A stretch of DNA of 47,974 nucleotides, taken from NCBI RefSeq assembly GCF_000308435.1, contig NZ_BAFR01000056.1, positions 1 to 47,974 on the forward strand, in the 5' to 3' direction. The stretch is from Nocardia araoensis NBRC 100135 (GTDB lineage: Bacteria > Actinomycetota > Actinomycetes > Mycobacteriales > Mycobacteriaceae). The notes beneath the pieces were generated by a model. It saw nothing but the letters and a program-made list of their open reading frames with translations, ran no database searches and was not told the DNA's origin. The position numbers and the translations under genes were made by a program. The stretch's first letter is position 1; every line of letters starts with the position of its first letter. Positions 1 through 8,692 of the stretch are shown here, piece after piece.

Positions 1-84
1 GGTGAAGGTCTCGCGTCGACGGCGCCCGCCTCCAGCGCGGCGGCCACGGCGCGGCCGGGAATGTGCGTCCGATCGAAGGACGTA

Positions 85-1335
85 TCAGACCTCGACAGGC
101 GCCGCTTTCCGGAAGTCACCGGCGGCGGTGCGCACCGAGACCGCGCGATACGCCCGGTGCGATACCCCCAGCAGTAGTGCCGCGATGACCATCAGCAGTC
201 CGATGCCGCCGACCAGTCCGAGCCACCCGGAGCGGGCGTAGGCGATGCCCGCCGTTCCGCCGACGAGCGCGCTGCCGAGATAGTAGGCGAACAGATACAG
301 CGACGACGCCGCGCCCCGATTGCCTTCGGCCATCGCCCCCACCCACGCGCTCGCCGCGGTGTGCGCCCCGAAGAAACCCGCGGTGAAGAGCAATACGCCG
401 AGTATCACGGTGCCGATGTGGTCGGGAATCGTCACCACGAGACCGATCGCCATGACGATCAGCGACATCGCGAGCACCCAGGACCGGCCCACCCGATCGG
501 TCAACCGGCCGGACGCCGCCGAGGCCGCGGTTCCGGCCAGATAGAGCACGAACACCAGCCCCGCCACCGCCTCCGGCAGCCCGAACGGCGCGCTGGTCAG
601 CCGGTAGCCGAGGTAGTTGTACATCGAGACGAACCCGCCCATCAGCACGAACGCCAGCCCGAACAGCGCGAGCAGGCCGCGGTGGCGCAACTGGCTGCCG
701 AGGTCGCCCAGCACCGTCCGGATTCCGGCGGGCCGCGCGACGAAGCCCCGCGAGTGCGGCAGCCACCGGACGAACCACACCGTGCAGGCCGCCGCGGCGA
801 TCGAGGCCGCCGCCTGCGCCCACCGCCAGGACGCCAGATCCAGGGCGAACGCCGGGATCAACCGCCCGGCCAGCCCGCCGATCGTGGTGCCCGCCACGTA
901 GATGCCCATCGCGGCGCCCAGCCCGTCCCCGCCGATCTCCTCCGCCAGATAGGCCATGGCCACCGCGGGCACACCGGCCAGTGCGATGCCCTGCACCGCG
1001 CGTCCGGCCAGCAGCAGATCCAACGAGGGGCTCAGCGGCAGCAGCAGTCCGATCACCGCCGCGGCGACGGCGGAACCGATCATCACCTTGGTCCGGCCGA
1101 TCCGCGAGGAGAGCGCGCTCACCGGGATGATCGCCAGCGCGAGGAACCCCGTCGTGAGCGACACCGCCAGTGCCGCCCGCGCGGGCGTCGCGCCGAACGC
1201 GGCCGAGAGGCTCGGCAGCAGCGCTTGGGCGCTGTACATGGAGGCGAAGGTGGTCAGACCGGCCGCGAACAGCGCGACGGTGATCCTGCGTTCGTGGGCG
1301 ACGTCTCTTACCGCTTCGGTCCGTGTCGTGGTCAT
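85..1335 (-). CDS. MFS transporter, YnfM-like exporter
   Basis: This 416 aa protein is almost entirely hydrophobic, with about 12 membrane segments and a cytoplasmic N-terminus of about 18 residues. The loop between TM2 and TM3 (about residues 75-84, SSRIGRTK) carries the Arg-rich motif A expected of major facilitator exporters. The length fits the 12-TM DHA1 class. It is transcribed divergently from a LysR gene 99 bp away, the same arrangement as E. coli ynfM/ynfL. Regulation by that LysR protein is therefore likely (inference). The substrate cannot be read from the sequence. The ATG at 1333-1335 follows a good purine-rich stretch, GAAAGGAGG on the minus strand. Confidence 0.9.
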   Translation of the reverse strand: MTTTRTEAVRDVAHERRITVALFAAGLTTFASMYSAQALLPSLSAAFGATPARAALAVSLTTGFLALAIIPVSALSSRIGRTKVMIGSAVAAAVIGLLLPLSPSLDLLLAGRAVQGIALAGVPAVAMAYLAEEIGGDGLGAAMGIYVAGTTIGGLAGRLIPAFALDLASWRWAQAAASIAAAACTVWFVRWLPHSRGFVARPAGIRTVLGDLGSQLRHRGLLALFGLAFVLMGGFVSMYNYLGYRLTSAPFGLPEAVAGLVFVLYLAGTAASAASGRLTDRVGRSWVLAMSLIVMAIGLVVTIPDHIGTVILGVLLFTAGFFGAHTAASAWVGAMAEGNRGAASSLYLFAYYLGSALVGGTAGIAYARSGWLGLVGGIGLLMVIAALLLGVSHRAYRAVSVRTAAGDFRKAAPVEV

Positions 1336-1380
1336 GGCTCCTCCTTTCGTCCAGCATCGTCAGGCCGTTTTCCGGAAGGA

Positions 1381-1406
1381 AATGAATAATGGAAACTGTG
1401 TTCATT
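1381..1406. promoter_or_regulatory. Dyad AATGAA-N14-TTCATT, candidate LysR operator
   Basis: A perfect 6-bp inverted repeat (AATGAA, 14-nt spacer, TTCATT) lies in the 99-bp gap between the divergent MFS and LysR genes. LysR regulators usually bind interrupted dyads of this kind in such gaps. Assignment to the adjacent regulator is inferred from position. Confidence 0.45.
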
Positions 1407-1434
1407 CCGCAGGCGCATATAGAGAGGTAGAGCG

Positions 1435-2337
1435 GTGCTGGGCGAGGATCTGGAGTGGTTCACGACACTCGCCGAACTGGAGCGGGTCGGCGCCGCAGCG
1501 GAGCGACTACACCTCGCGCAACCGACGTTGTCGCGCATGCTGGCCCGTCTGGAGCGCAGGGTGGGCGTCGAACTGTTCGATCGGCACGGAAAGCGGATCG
1601 TCCTCAACGAGTGCGGCCGCATCTACTACGAGCACGCCCGCCGCGCGCGATCCGAGCTGGACGCGGCCGAACAGGCCCTCGCCGATCGGGTCAACCCGGC
1701 CGGGGGCGTGGTGCGGCTGTCGTTCCAGCACTCTTTCGGCGGCTCGCTGGTGCCGCAGTTGATCAGCGGCTTCCGGCGCGTCTCCGGCCGGATCACGATC
1801 ACGCTGTGGCAGGGCGCGGCGGCGGCGGTGACCGAGCGGGTGCTCGCGGGGGAAGCTGATCTGGGCATCGTCTCGCCCCGTCCCGCCGTCGCGGGCGTCG
1901 GCTGGCACGCCGTGCTGCGCCAGCCGCTGGTCCTCGCGATGCCGCCGGAACACCGACTGGCCGGGCGGCGGCAGGTTCGCCTCGCGGAGGTGGCCGACGC
2001 GGAGTTCGTCACCATGCACCACGGATTCGGAATGCGGCGCATCTTCGACGAATTGTGCGCCGCCGCGGACATCCGGCCGCGGATCGCGTTCGAATCGAGT
2101 GATCTCGTCACCGTGGCCGGGCTGGTCTCGGCGGGGTTGGGGGTGGCGATCCTGCCCCGCGAGGATCCGGTGTCCACGGGACCGCTGTCCGGCCCGGTGA
2201 CGGTGCCGCTGGCGGACGCGGGCGCCGCTCGCGCGGTCGGGCTGGTCTGGTCCGCCGCGACCACGCCATCGGACGCGGTGCGACGTTTTCGTGATTTCAC
2301 CGAGGATTGGGCGCGGCGACGTGGGGGAATTCCGTGA
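1435..2337 (+). CDS. LysR-family transcriptional regulator
   Basis: This 300 aa protein has the standard LysR length. The N-terminal winged HTH spans about residues 4-62, with recognition-helix text LHLAQPTLSRML followed by GVELFDR, typical of the family. Residues from about 90 to 290 form the periplasmic-binding-like effector domain. The GTG start at 1435 is preceded by GAGAGGTAGAG, a workable ribosome binding site. It is divergent from the MFS exporter and most likely controls it in response to an exported compound (inference). The effector is unknown. Confidence 0.92.
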   Translation: MLGEDLEWFTTLAELERVGAAAERLHLAQPTLSRMLARLERRVGVELFDRHGKRIVLNECGRIYYEHARRARSELDAAEQALADRVNPAGGVVRLSFQHSFGGSLVPQLISGFRRVSGRITITLWQGAAAAVTERVLAGEADLGIVSPRPAVAGVGWHAVLRQPLVLAMPPEHRLAGRRQVRLAEVADAEFVTMHHGFGMRRIFDELCAAADIRPRIAFESSDLVTVAGLVSAGLGVAILPREDPVSTGPLSGPVTVPLADAGAARAVGLVWSAATTPSDAVRRFRDFTEDWARRRGGIP

Positions 2338-2443
2338 AGGGTCGGTTTTGCTCGCGGCTTATTCACTGGGCGGTGTCGGTGGGGCGGGTTAAACTTTCTC
2401 CATACAGCACCAGTCGAGACCGGAAAGCAGGCTATAGCCACTT

Positions 2444-3553
2444 TTGAGAACACAAGGCGAGATCGGCGACCCGGCCACCCCAGCGGCGGGCATCGGCGCC
2501 GGCGACAACGGTTCGGGTCCCGCAGCGCGCACCGTGCGCTCGAGCATCGAACTCGCTCCCGAATCCGTGTTCCCCTTCCTCGGTTCGGCCGACCAGAATC
2601 TTCGCGAACTGGAAACGCTGCTCGACGCGGACATTCACGTCCGCGGCAATTCCGTCACCCTCACCGGCAAGGCGGCCGATGTCGCGCTCGCCGAGCGGGT
2701 CATCGAGCAGTTGGTCGCGCTGACCGGCCGCAACCGCGTGGTGACGCCCGAGGCGGTGCGGCACACCGTCTCGATGCTCACCGAGGGCTCCAGCGAGTCT
2801 CCCGCCGAGGTGCTCAGCCTGGACATCCTGTCCCGGCGGGGCAAGACCATCCGGCCCAAGACGCTGAACCAGAAGCGCTACGTCGACGCGATCGACGCCA
2901 ACACCATCGTGTTCGGCATCGGCCCCGCGGGTACCGGCAAGACCTATCTGGCGATGGCCAAGGCGGTCCAGGCGCTGCAGACCAAGCAGGTCAACCGGAT
3001 CATCCTCACCCGCCCGGCCGTCGAGGCGGGGGAGCGGCTCGGCTTCCTGCCCGGCACGCTGAACGAGAAGATCGATCCGTACCTGCGCCCGCTCTACGAC
3101 GCACTGCACGACATGATGGACCCGGAGGCCATTCCCAAGCTGATGGCGGCCGGCGTCATCGAGGTCGCGCCGCTGGCGTACATGCGCGGTAGGACCCTGA
3201 ACGACTCGTTCATCATCCTCGACGAGGCGCAGAACACCACCGCCGAGCAGATGAAGATGTTCCTCACCCGCCTCGGCTTCGGCTCCAAGATCGTGGTGAC
3301 CGGTGACGTGACGCAGGTCGATCTGCCGACCGGCGCGCGTTCCGGTCTGCGTGCCGCCAGCGAGATCCTCACCGAGATCGAAGACATCCACTTCGCGGAG
3401 CTGACCAGCAGTGACGTGGTCCGCCACCGCCTGGTCTCGGACATCGTCGACGCCTACGACCGCTTCGAGGCCCAGTCGCGTCCGCAGGTCGCCCCACATT
3501 ACGGCGGCAACCGCGCGCAGCGCCGCGCGGCGAGCCGGTCCGACCGGCGATAA
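2444..3553 (+). CDS. phoH: PhoH-family ATPase (PhoH1-like)
   Basis: This 369 aa cytosolic P-loop ATPase has Walker A GPAGTGKT at about 160-167 and a Walker B/DEAQN box at about 260-264, followed by the [12 protein letters not shown] segment characteristic of PhoH. A small nucleic-acid-binding-like region precedes the ATPase. The first in-frame start is TTG at 2444; no ATG occurs early in the frame, so the exact start is uncertain. A 10-bp palindrome (2430-2439, GGCTATAGCC) sits just upstream. It heads the phoH-ybeY-CBS protein-deaminase-like-era operon, as in mycobacteria. PhoH proteins are linked to RNA metabolism and stress; the substrate is not established here. Confidence 0.93.
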   Translation: MRTQGEIGDPATPAAGIGAGDNGSGPAARTVRSSIELAPESVFPFLGSADQNLRELETLLDADIHVRGNSVTLTGKAADVALAERVIEQLVALTGRNRVVTPEAVRHTVSMLTEGSSESPAEVLSLDILSRRGKTIRPKTLNQKRYVDAIDANTIVFGIGPAGTGKTYLAMAKAVQALQTKQVNRIILTRPAVEAGERLGFLPGTLNEKIDPYLRPLYDALHDMMDPEAIPKLMAAGVIEVAPLAYMRGRTLNDSFIILDEAQNTTAEQMKMFLTRLGFGSKIVVTGDVTQVDLPTGARSGLRAASEILTEIEDIHFAELTSSDVVRHRLVSDIVDAYDRFEAQSRPQVAPHYGGNRAQRRAASRSDRR

Positions 3554-3603
3554 CTCGTCCCGCCCGGCGGGGCTCCGCTCCGCCGACACGATCGGCGGGA
3601 TCG

Positions 3604-3609
3604 TAGGCT
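3604..3609 (+). promoter_or_regulatory. -10 box TAGGCT before ybeY (leaderless spacing)
   Basis: TAGGCT lies exactly 6 nt before the GTG start of ybeY. This is the position expected for a leaderless transcript starting at the start codon, and suggests an internal promoter inside the core operon. Confidence 0.5.
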
Positions 3610-3615
3610 GTTCGG

Positions 3616-4170
3616 GTGAGCATCGAGATCGCCAACGAGTCGGGTATCGACGTACCCGAAGAAGAGCTGGTCAGCGTCGCACGGTTCGTGATCGCCCGAA
3701 TGGACGTGCACCCCGCCGCGGAGCTGTCCATGGTGCTCGTGGATCTCGACACCATGGCCGACCTGCACATGCGCTGGATGGACCTGCCCGGCCCCACCGA
3801 CGTCATGTCCTTCCCGATGGACGAACTCGAACCGGGCGGGCGGCCCGACAGCCCCGAACCCGGCCCGTCCATGCTCGGCGACATCGTGCTGTGCCCGGAG
3901 TTCGCCGCCGGACAGGCGCGCAAGGCGGGGCACTCCCTCGATCACGAACTCGCCCTGCTCACCGTGCACGGTGTTCTGCACCTGCTCGGCTACGATCACG
4001 CCGAGCCGGAGGAGGAGAAGGAGATGTTCGCGCTGCAGGCCCGGCTGCTCGAGGAGTGGTACGAGAGCCTGCGGGAGGCGCAGCGGCGCGCCGAACTGGC
4101 CGAACGCGACGCGCGGTTGCTGGGTAAGGCGGGCTTCACCACACCGGGTGAGTCCCTGGGTCCCGCGTGA
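3616..4170 (+). CDS. ybeY: Endoribonuclease YbeY, rRNA maturation factor
   Basis: YbeY is a single-domain zinc-dependent endoribonuclease needed for 16S rRNA 3'-end processing and ribosome quality control. The 184 aa product carries the diagnostic HGxLHLxGYDH zinc motif at about residues 118-128 (His118, His122, His128) and the upstream [10 protein letters not shown] segment. Bacterial YbeY is usually 150-180 aa; here there is a short Arg/Glu-rich C-terminal tail. The GTG start is chosen because MSIEI matches the family N-terminus and a -10 box lies 6 nt upstream. The next gene overlaps its stop by 4 nt, so the two are probably translationally coupled. Confidence 0.96.
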   Translation: MSIEIANESGIDVPEEELVSVARFVIARMDVHPAAELSMVLVDLDTMADLHMRWMDLPGPTDVMSFPMDELEPGGRPDSPEPGPSMLGDIVLCPEFAAGQARKAGHSLDHELALLTVHGVLHLLGYDHAEPEEEKEMFALQARLLEEWYESLREAQRRAELAERDARLLGKAGFTTPGESLGPA

Positions 4171-5531
4171 ATTCCCTGACCCTCGTCCTGCTCGCGGTCC
4201 TGCTCATCTTCGTGGGTGGGGTCTTCGCCGGGGTCGATTCCGCCCTGAACACGATCTCGCCCGCCCGGGTCGAGGACCTGGTGCGGGCCGACCGGTCCGG
4301 CGCCGTGCGGCTGAGCAGGGTCGTCGACGACCGGGCCCGCTACGTGAATCTCATGGTGCTGCTGCGCATCCTGTGCGAGATCGGCGCGACGGTGCTGCTG
4401 GCGGCGGGACTGATGACGCTCTGGGGCAGGAACTGGGCGCTGCTGATCACCGCGCTGGTGATGGTGCTGGTGTCCTACGTGGTGATCGGTGTCGGCCCGC
4501 GCACACTGGGCAGGCAGCACGCGTACTCCATCGCGCTGGCCGCGGCCTTGCCCCTGCAGTTCATCGGCGCGCTGCTCGGTCCGATCAGCAGGCTGCTGAT
4601 TCTCATCGGTAACGCGATCACCCCCGGTAAGGGTTTCCGCAACGGGCCCTTCGCTTCCGAGATCGAGTTGCGCGAGGTGGTCGAGATGGCCGGTGAGCGC
4701 GGGGTGGTCGCCGACGACGAACGACGCATGATCCAGTCGGTCTTCGAACTCGGCGACACGGCGGCGCGCGCGGTTATGGTGCCGCGCACGGAGATGGTCT
4801 GGATCGAAGCGGACAAGACCGCCGCACAGGCGATGTCGCTGGCGGTGCGTTCCGGACATTCCCGAATCCCGGTGATCGGCGAGAACGTCGACGACATTCG
4901 CGGCGTGGTGTATTTGAAAGACCTCGTGCCGTTCGCCGAGCGCAGCCGCAAGGTGCGGGTGCGCGAGGTGATGCGCCCCGCGGTCTTCATGCCGGACTCC
5001 AAACCGCTCGACAGCCTGCTCGACGAGATGCAGCGCAGGCGCAACCACATGGCGTTGCTGGTGGACGAGTACGGCGGCATCGCGGGTCTGGTGACCATCG
5101 AGGACGTGCTGGAGGAGATCGTCGGAGAGATCGCCGACGAGTACGACGTCGACGAGACTCCGCCCGTCGAAGATCTCGGCGACGGCCGCTATCGCGTGTC
5201 GGCCCGGCTGTCGGTGGAGGATCTCGGCGAGCTGTTCGGGTTGGAGATCGAGGAGGAGGACGTCGACACCGTCGGCGGCCTGCTCGCGCACGAACTGGGC
5301 CGGGTGCCGCTGCCCGGTTCGAAGATCGAGGCGCACGGGTTGGTGTTGCGCGGCGAGGGCGGCCCGGATGCGCGGGGCCGGATGCGGGTGAACACCGTGG
5401 TGGTACGCAAAGCGCGCGAGAAGGTCCCCGCGGGCAAGACCAACGGGGACAATCCCAATGGCAAGCGCAAGGCGAACGGATCGGAGCGGGAGATCGCGGC
5501 CGATCGCGACGAGGACGGAGACAGCGAATGA
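4167..5531 (+). CDS. CNNM/CBS-domain membrane protein (hemolysin C/CorC family)
   Basis: The 454 aa product has three parts. An N-terminal DUF21/CNNM region (about 1-180) holds four hydrophobic segments. A tandem CBS pair follows (about 205-325; the second copy has the [19 protein letters not shown] signature), then the CorC_HlyC transporter-associated domain (about 345-425). The last 30 residues are Lys/Asn/Glu-rich and look disordered. Such proteins are implicated in divalent cation (Mg/Co) transport. The GTG start overlaps the ybeY stop (GTGA), and the next gene starts at 5528 within this stop (ATGA), so the operon is tightly coupled. Confidence 0.92.
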   Translation: MNSLTLVLLAVLLIFVGGVFAGVDSALNTISPARVEDLVRADRSGAVRLSRVVDDRARYVNLMVLLRILCEIGATVLLAAGLMTLWGRNWALLITALVMVLVSYVVIGVGPRTLGRQHAYSIALAAALPLQFIGALLGPISRLLILIGNAITPGKGFRNGPFASEIELREVVEMAGERGVVADDERRMIQSVFELGDTAARAVMVPRTEMVWIEADKTAAQAMSLAVRSGHSRIPVIGENVDDIRGVVYLKDLVPFAERSRKVRVREVMRPAVFMPDSKPLDSLLDEMQRRRNHMALLVDEYGGIAGLVTIEDVLEEIVGEIADEYDVDETPPVEDLGDGRYRVSARLSVEDLGELFGLEIEEEDVDTVGGLLAHELGRVPLPGSKIEAHGLVLRGEGGPDARGRMRVNTVVVRKAREKVPAGKTNGDNPNGKRKANGSEREIAADRDEDGDSE

Positions 5532-5914
5532 CCGAACTGGACGCCGAGGACGACAAGCTGGTCGTGCTGGCCCGTGGCGCACTCGGCCGCACCGGCGGGG
5601 CGAGTGGAGCCGCCATCCGCGACACCGACGGCCGCACCTACGCCGCGGGCGAGGTCACGCTGACCGCGCTGCGGTTGACGGCCCTGCAAGCCGCCGTGGC
5701 CGCGGCATTGTCCAGCGGCGCGGAGGGATTCGAGGCGGCCGTCGTGGTCGGCGGCCGGTTGTCCGACTTCGGTGTGACCGCGGTGCGGGAGGTTTCGGCG
5801 GAGGCGCGGATCATCTTCACCGATCGCGACGGCGCGGTGTTCGAGATCGTCGACGACTCCGCGGACGCGGCCGACGCGGTGAGTGCCGAATCCGGCGAGG
5901 TCCACGGTGGCTGA
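5528..5914 (+). CDS. Cytidine deaminase-like protein lacking zinc ligands
   Basis: This 128 aa protein occupies the place of the M. tuberculosis Rv2365c/cdd-like gene between the CBS protein and era. The fold-level pattern of a small deaminase is recognisable ([17 protein letters not shown], then [24 protein letters not shown]). However, the protein contains no cysteine, and its only histidine is near the C-terminal end. The (H/C)AE and PCxxC zinc/catalytic motifs of true cytidine deaminases are therefore absent. It is probably not an active deaminase; a structural or regulatory role is possible. The start overlaps the upstream stop and the end overlaps the era start by 8 nt. Confidence 0.8.
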   Translation: MTELDAEDDKLVVLARGALGRTGGASGAAIRDTDGRTYAAGEVTLTALRLTALQAAVAAALSSGAEGFEAAVVVGGRLSDFGVTAVREVSAEARIIFTDRDGAVFEIVDDSADAADAVSAESGEVHGG

Positions 5915-6824
5915 CGCGCGGCAGAAGGACGAATTCCGTTCCGGCTTCGTCTGTTTCGTCGGTCGTCCGAACACCGGCAAATCGACCTTGACCAACGCGC
6001 TGGTCGGCGCGAAGATCGCGATCACCTCCTCGCGCCCGCAGACCACCAGGCACACGATTCGCGGCATCGTGCACCGCGAGCACGCCCAGTTGATCCTGGT
6101 CGACACTCCCGGCTTGCACCGCCCGCGCACCCTGCTCGGCCAGCGCCTCAACGACCTTGTGCGCGATACGTATTCGGAAGTCGACGTGATCGCGCTGTGC
6201 ATCCCGGCCGACGAGAAGATCGGGCCGGGCGACCGTTGGATCGTGCAGCAGGTCAGGCAGATGGCGCCGAAGACGACGCTGCTCGGCGTGGTCACCAAGA
6301 TCGACAAGGTGAGCCGGGAACAGATCGCCGAACAATTGCTCGCCGTCTCCCAACTGCTCGGCCCCGAGGCCGACGTGGTGCCGGTGTCGGCGGTCGAGGG
6401 CGAGCAGGTCGAGGTGCTCGTCGACGTGATCGCGTCGAAGATGCCGGAGGGCCCGGCCTTCTACCCCGACGGCGAGCTCACCGACGAGCCCGAGGAAACG
6501 CTGATGGCCGAGCTCATCCGCGAGGCCGCCCTCGAGGGCGTGCGCGACGAGTTGCCGCACTCGCTGGCCGTCGTCATCGAGGAAGTCCTCCCGTACGAGG
6601 ACCGCGAGGACATGCTCGACGTGCACGCCCTGCTCTACGTCGAGCGGCCCAGCCAGAAGGCGATCGTCATCGGCAAGGGCGGTTCCCGGCTGAAAGAGGT
6701 CGGCACCAACGCCCGCAAGCAGATCGAGCACATCCTCGGCACCCGGATCTACCTGAACCTGCACGTGAAGGTGGCCAAGGACTGGCAGCGCGACCCGAAA
6801 CAGCTGGGCAAGCTCGGTTTCTGA
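5907..6824 (+). CDS. era: GTPase Era, 30S ribosome maturation
   Basis: Era is an essential GTPase that binds the 3' end of 16S rRNA. The 305 aa product has G1 GRPNTGKST at about 19-27, G3 DTPGL at about 66-70, G4 TKID at about 130-133, and a C-terminal KH domain with VIGKGGSRLKEVG. I prefer the GTG at 5907 to the upstream in-frame GTG at 5883. A GGCGAGG ribosome-binding site ends 6 nt before 5907, and MADARQ gives a normal-length N-terminus. It overlaps the preceding ORF by 8 nt and shares the operon with ybeY, also a 16S maturation factor. Confidence 0.96.
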   Translation: MADARQKDEFRSGFVCFVGRPNTGKSTLTNALVGAKIAITSSRPQTTRHTIRGIVHREHAQLILVDTPGLHRPRTLLGQRLNDLVRDTYSEVDVIALCIPADEKIGPGDRWIVQQVRQMAPKTTLLGVVTKIDKVSREQIAEQLLAVSQLLGPEADVVPVSAVEGEQVEVLVDVIASKMPEGPAFYPDGELTDEPEETLMAELIREAALEGVRDELPHSLAVVIEEVLPYEDREDMLDVHALLYVERPSQKAIVIGKGGSRLKEVGTNARKQIEHILGTRIYLNLHVKVAKDWQRDPKQLGKLGF

Positions 6825-6911
6825 CCGGTTCGGTCGTCGGCGGCCTGCTCGATCGATCTCCGCGTTCGAGTTCGCTGCCGACGGTCGTTCACCTCGCCGG
6901 CTGCGATCAGG

Positions 6912-6951
6912 TGTCAGCGGTCGTGTCAGATCGGCGTCAGCTCGGTATCAG
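6912..6951 (+). promoter_or_regulatory. Four direct repeats (TGTCAG-like) upstream of serine hydrolase fusion
   Basis: TGTCAG (6912-6917), TGTCAG (6924-6929), CGTCAG (6935-6940) and TATCAG (6946-6951) recur every 11-12 bp, ending 22 bp before the GTG at 6974. Helical-phase direct repeats of this kind are typical of OmpR/PhoB-type response regulator sites. No such regulator is encoded next to it, so the binder is unknown. Confidence 0.45.
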
Positions 6952-6973
6952 CGGGGCCGGCGACAGTAGCCAT

Positions 6974-8536
6974 GTGAACAGCACAGCAATCGAAACCTCC
7001 ACCACCATCACCCTCTCCGACCAGGACAAGCGGACCCTGCGGACCGCCGCGTACGGCGCCCTGTCGTTGCTGGCCGCCACCGGCACGCCGCACACGGCCG
7101 CCACGAGCGGCTCCATCGCCCTGACGTCGGCGACCGGCCTGGTCGGGCACGTGCTCGCCGCGAAGTCCAAGGACATCGAGTTGCCGGGCAAGACCGTCGC
7201 CGAACTCGCCGACCAGGTACTGCCCGCCCTGACCGCGGCCATGAAACTGCTCGCGCGGCAGGATCCGGCGGAGGCCGAGAACTTCCGCAGCACCGTCCTC
7301 ATCGCTGTAGAAGCGGCCGCCCGGTCCCGCCGAGGTGAACCGACCACGGCCGCGATGGCCCGCAAGATCACCGCGGCCCTCGACGCCGCCGCGGACAGCG
7401 GGGCGGTGCCGGTGGCTGTTGCCGGGCCGGATCGCCCGGAACTCCAGAAGGCACTCGAAGACATCGTCGCTTCCGGTTTCATCGGAATCACGCTGCGCGT
7501 GCACGATCAGCGAGGTGAGTGGGTCGGCAGCGCCGGGGTGAGCAAGTTGGGCGAGACCGCGAAGCCGCCGGCCGACGGGCACGTCCGGATCGGGAGCAAC
7601 ACCAAGACCTTCATCGCGACCCTGGTCCTGCGACTGGTGGCCGAGGGCAAGCTCGGACTGGACGACCCGGCGGCCGACCACCTGCCCGAGTTCGGACTCG
7701 ACCCGCGGATCACGGTGCGGATGCTGTTGCAGCACACCAGCGGCGTGTTCAACTTCACCGGCGAGTACTACGAAGACGGGACCGTCGTGCCGGGAATCCC
7801 CGCCACCACCGCGGGCAAGGAGTGGGTGGACAACCGGTTCGAGACCTACCAACCGGAGGAGTTGGTGCGGCTGGCGTTGTCCAAGCCCGCGCGGTTCGAG
7901 CCGGGTACGGACTGGAGCTACTCCAACACCAACTACGTTCTCGCCAGGCTGCTGATCGAGAAGGTCACCGGCCGCCCGGTCGCCCAGGAGATGCAGCGGT
8001 CGATCCTGGGGCCGCTCGGGCTGTCGGGCACCGTGGCGCCGACCACCCAGACCGAGCTCCCCGAGCCGCACGCCCACGCCTACTACCGGTACCAGGAGGC
8101 CGGACACGAGAAGATCGTCGATGTCACCAGCCACAACCCCTCCTGGATCTCCAGCGGCGGTGACATGATCTCGACCACCCAGGACCTGCACACGTTCATC
8201 TCCGCGCTGGTGACCGGCAAGCTGCTGCCTGCCCCGCTGCTGGCCGAGATGCGCACGCCGCACCCGACGCCCATCCCGAACATGGGCTACGGCCTGGGGG
8301 TGTTCGTACAGGACACCGGCCTGGGCGGCACCCTCGTCACCCACAACGGCGGCGCGGCGGGCCACGCGGCGCTGATGTACAGCACGCCCGACGGCGAGAA
8401 GACCATGACCGCCACGCTGAACTACGCGGACGACGCCGCGCTGTCCCTGGCCGTAGCGTTCCAGAAGGCGACGCAGAGGCTCGTCGACGAGGTGTTCTGC
8501 GGCGGGCAGGCCGACCCGGCCCAGCCGACAGGCTGA
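6974..8536 (+). CDS. Serine hydrolase (class C beta-lactamase family) fused to an N-terminal helical domain
   Basis: The 520 aa product joins two parts. Residues 1 to about 150 form an Ala/Leu-rich helical region (RTAAYGALSLLAA ... VAELADQVLPALTAAMKLLA) that resembles small stand-alone actinobacterial proteins; its function is unknown. Residues from about 155 to the end form a penicillin-binding-protein-like hydrolase with SxxK (S208-N-T-K211), YxN (Y316-S-N318) and HxG (H457-N-G). These are the three catalytic motifs of class C beta-lactamases, DD-peptidases and related esterases. No signal peptide is apparent in front, which is unusual for a cell-wall enzyme. The GTG at 6974 is chosen because the frame upstream is a shadow of era. 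A strong hairpin follows the stop. Confidence 0.88.
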   Translation: MNSTAIETSTTITLSDQDKRTLRTAAYGALSLLAATGTPHTAATSGSIALTSATGLVGHVLAAKSKDIELPGKTVAELADQVLPALTAAMKLLARQDPAEAENFRSTVLIAVEAAARSRRGEPTTAAMARKITAALDAAADSGAVPVAVAGPDRPELQKALEDIVASGFIGITLRVHDQRGEWVGSAGVSKLGETAKPPADGHVRIGSNTKTFIATLVLRLVAEGKLGLDDPAADHLPEFGLDPRITVRMLLQHTSGVFNFTGEYYEDGTVVPGIPATTAGKEWVDNRFETYQPEELVRLALSKPARFEPGTDWSYSNTNYVLARLLIEKVTGRPVAQEMQRSILGPLGLSGTVAPTTQTELPEPHAHAYYRYQEAGHEKIVDVTSHNPSWISSGGDMISTTQDLHTFISALVTGKLLPAPLLAEMRTPHPTPIPNMGYGLGVFVQDTGLGGTLVTHNGGAAGHAALMYSTPDGEKTMTATLNYADDAALSLAVAFQKATQRLVDEVFCGGQADPAQPTG

Positions 8537-8589
8537 ATACTTGTCAGTTGCACAAGTTGAGCGTCGCTCCGGTGTGCATCGGGTGAGAC

Positions 8590-8636
8590 CGAATCGGGCT
8601 ATCTCGAACTCAGTGAGTTGGAGATAGCCCGATTCG
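8590..8636. terminator. Long hairpin, probable terminator
   Basis: A perfect 16-bp stem (8590-8605 with 8621-8636, arms CGAATCGGGCTATCTC / GAGATAGCCCGATTCG) continues after one mismatch into a 5-bp inner stem with an AGT loop. It lies 53 bp past the hydrolase stop. There is no T-tract, as is common for actinobacterial terminators. Confidence 0.75.
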
Positions 8637-8679
8637 CATGCTCGACCGAAGTTTTCGACTCATGTTGGCATCCCGAATC

Positions 8680-8685
8680 TATGGT
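8680..8685 (+). promoter_or_regulatory. -10 box TATGGT before GNAT gene
   Basis: TATGGT ends 7 nt before the ATG at 8693, matching the leaderless -10 spacing seen repeatedly in this window. Confidence 0.4.
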
Positions 8686-8692
8686 CGGGTAG

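Noticed and set aside
1..119. Possible partial minus-strand gene starting with a GTG at 119 inside the MFS 3' end and running off the window
   Set aside because: About 40 codons with plausible GC at third positions, but no recognisable motif, no ribosome-binding site and heavy overlap with the MFS gene; too little sequence to support it.
361..1389. Long plus-strand open frame opposite the MFS gene
   Set aside because: Arg/Gln/Gly/Pro-rich translation typical of an antisense shadow in GC-rich DNA.
2432..3589. 385-codon open frame antisense to phoH
   Set aside because: No family motif; the sense strand has full PhoH motifs.
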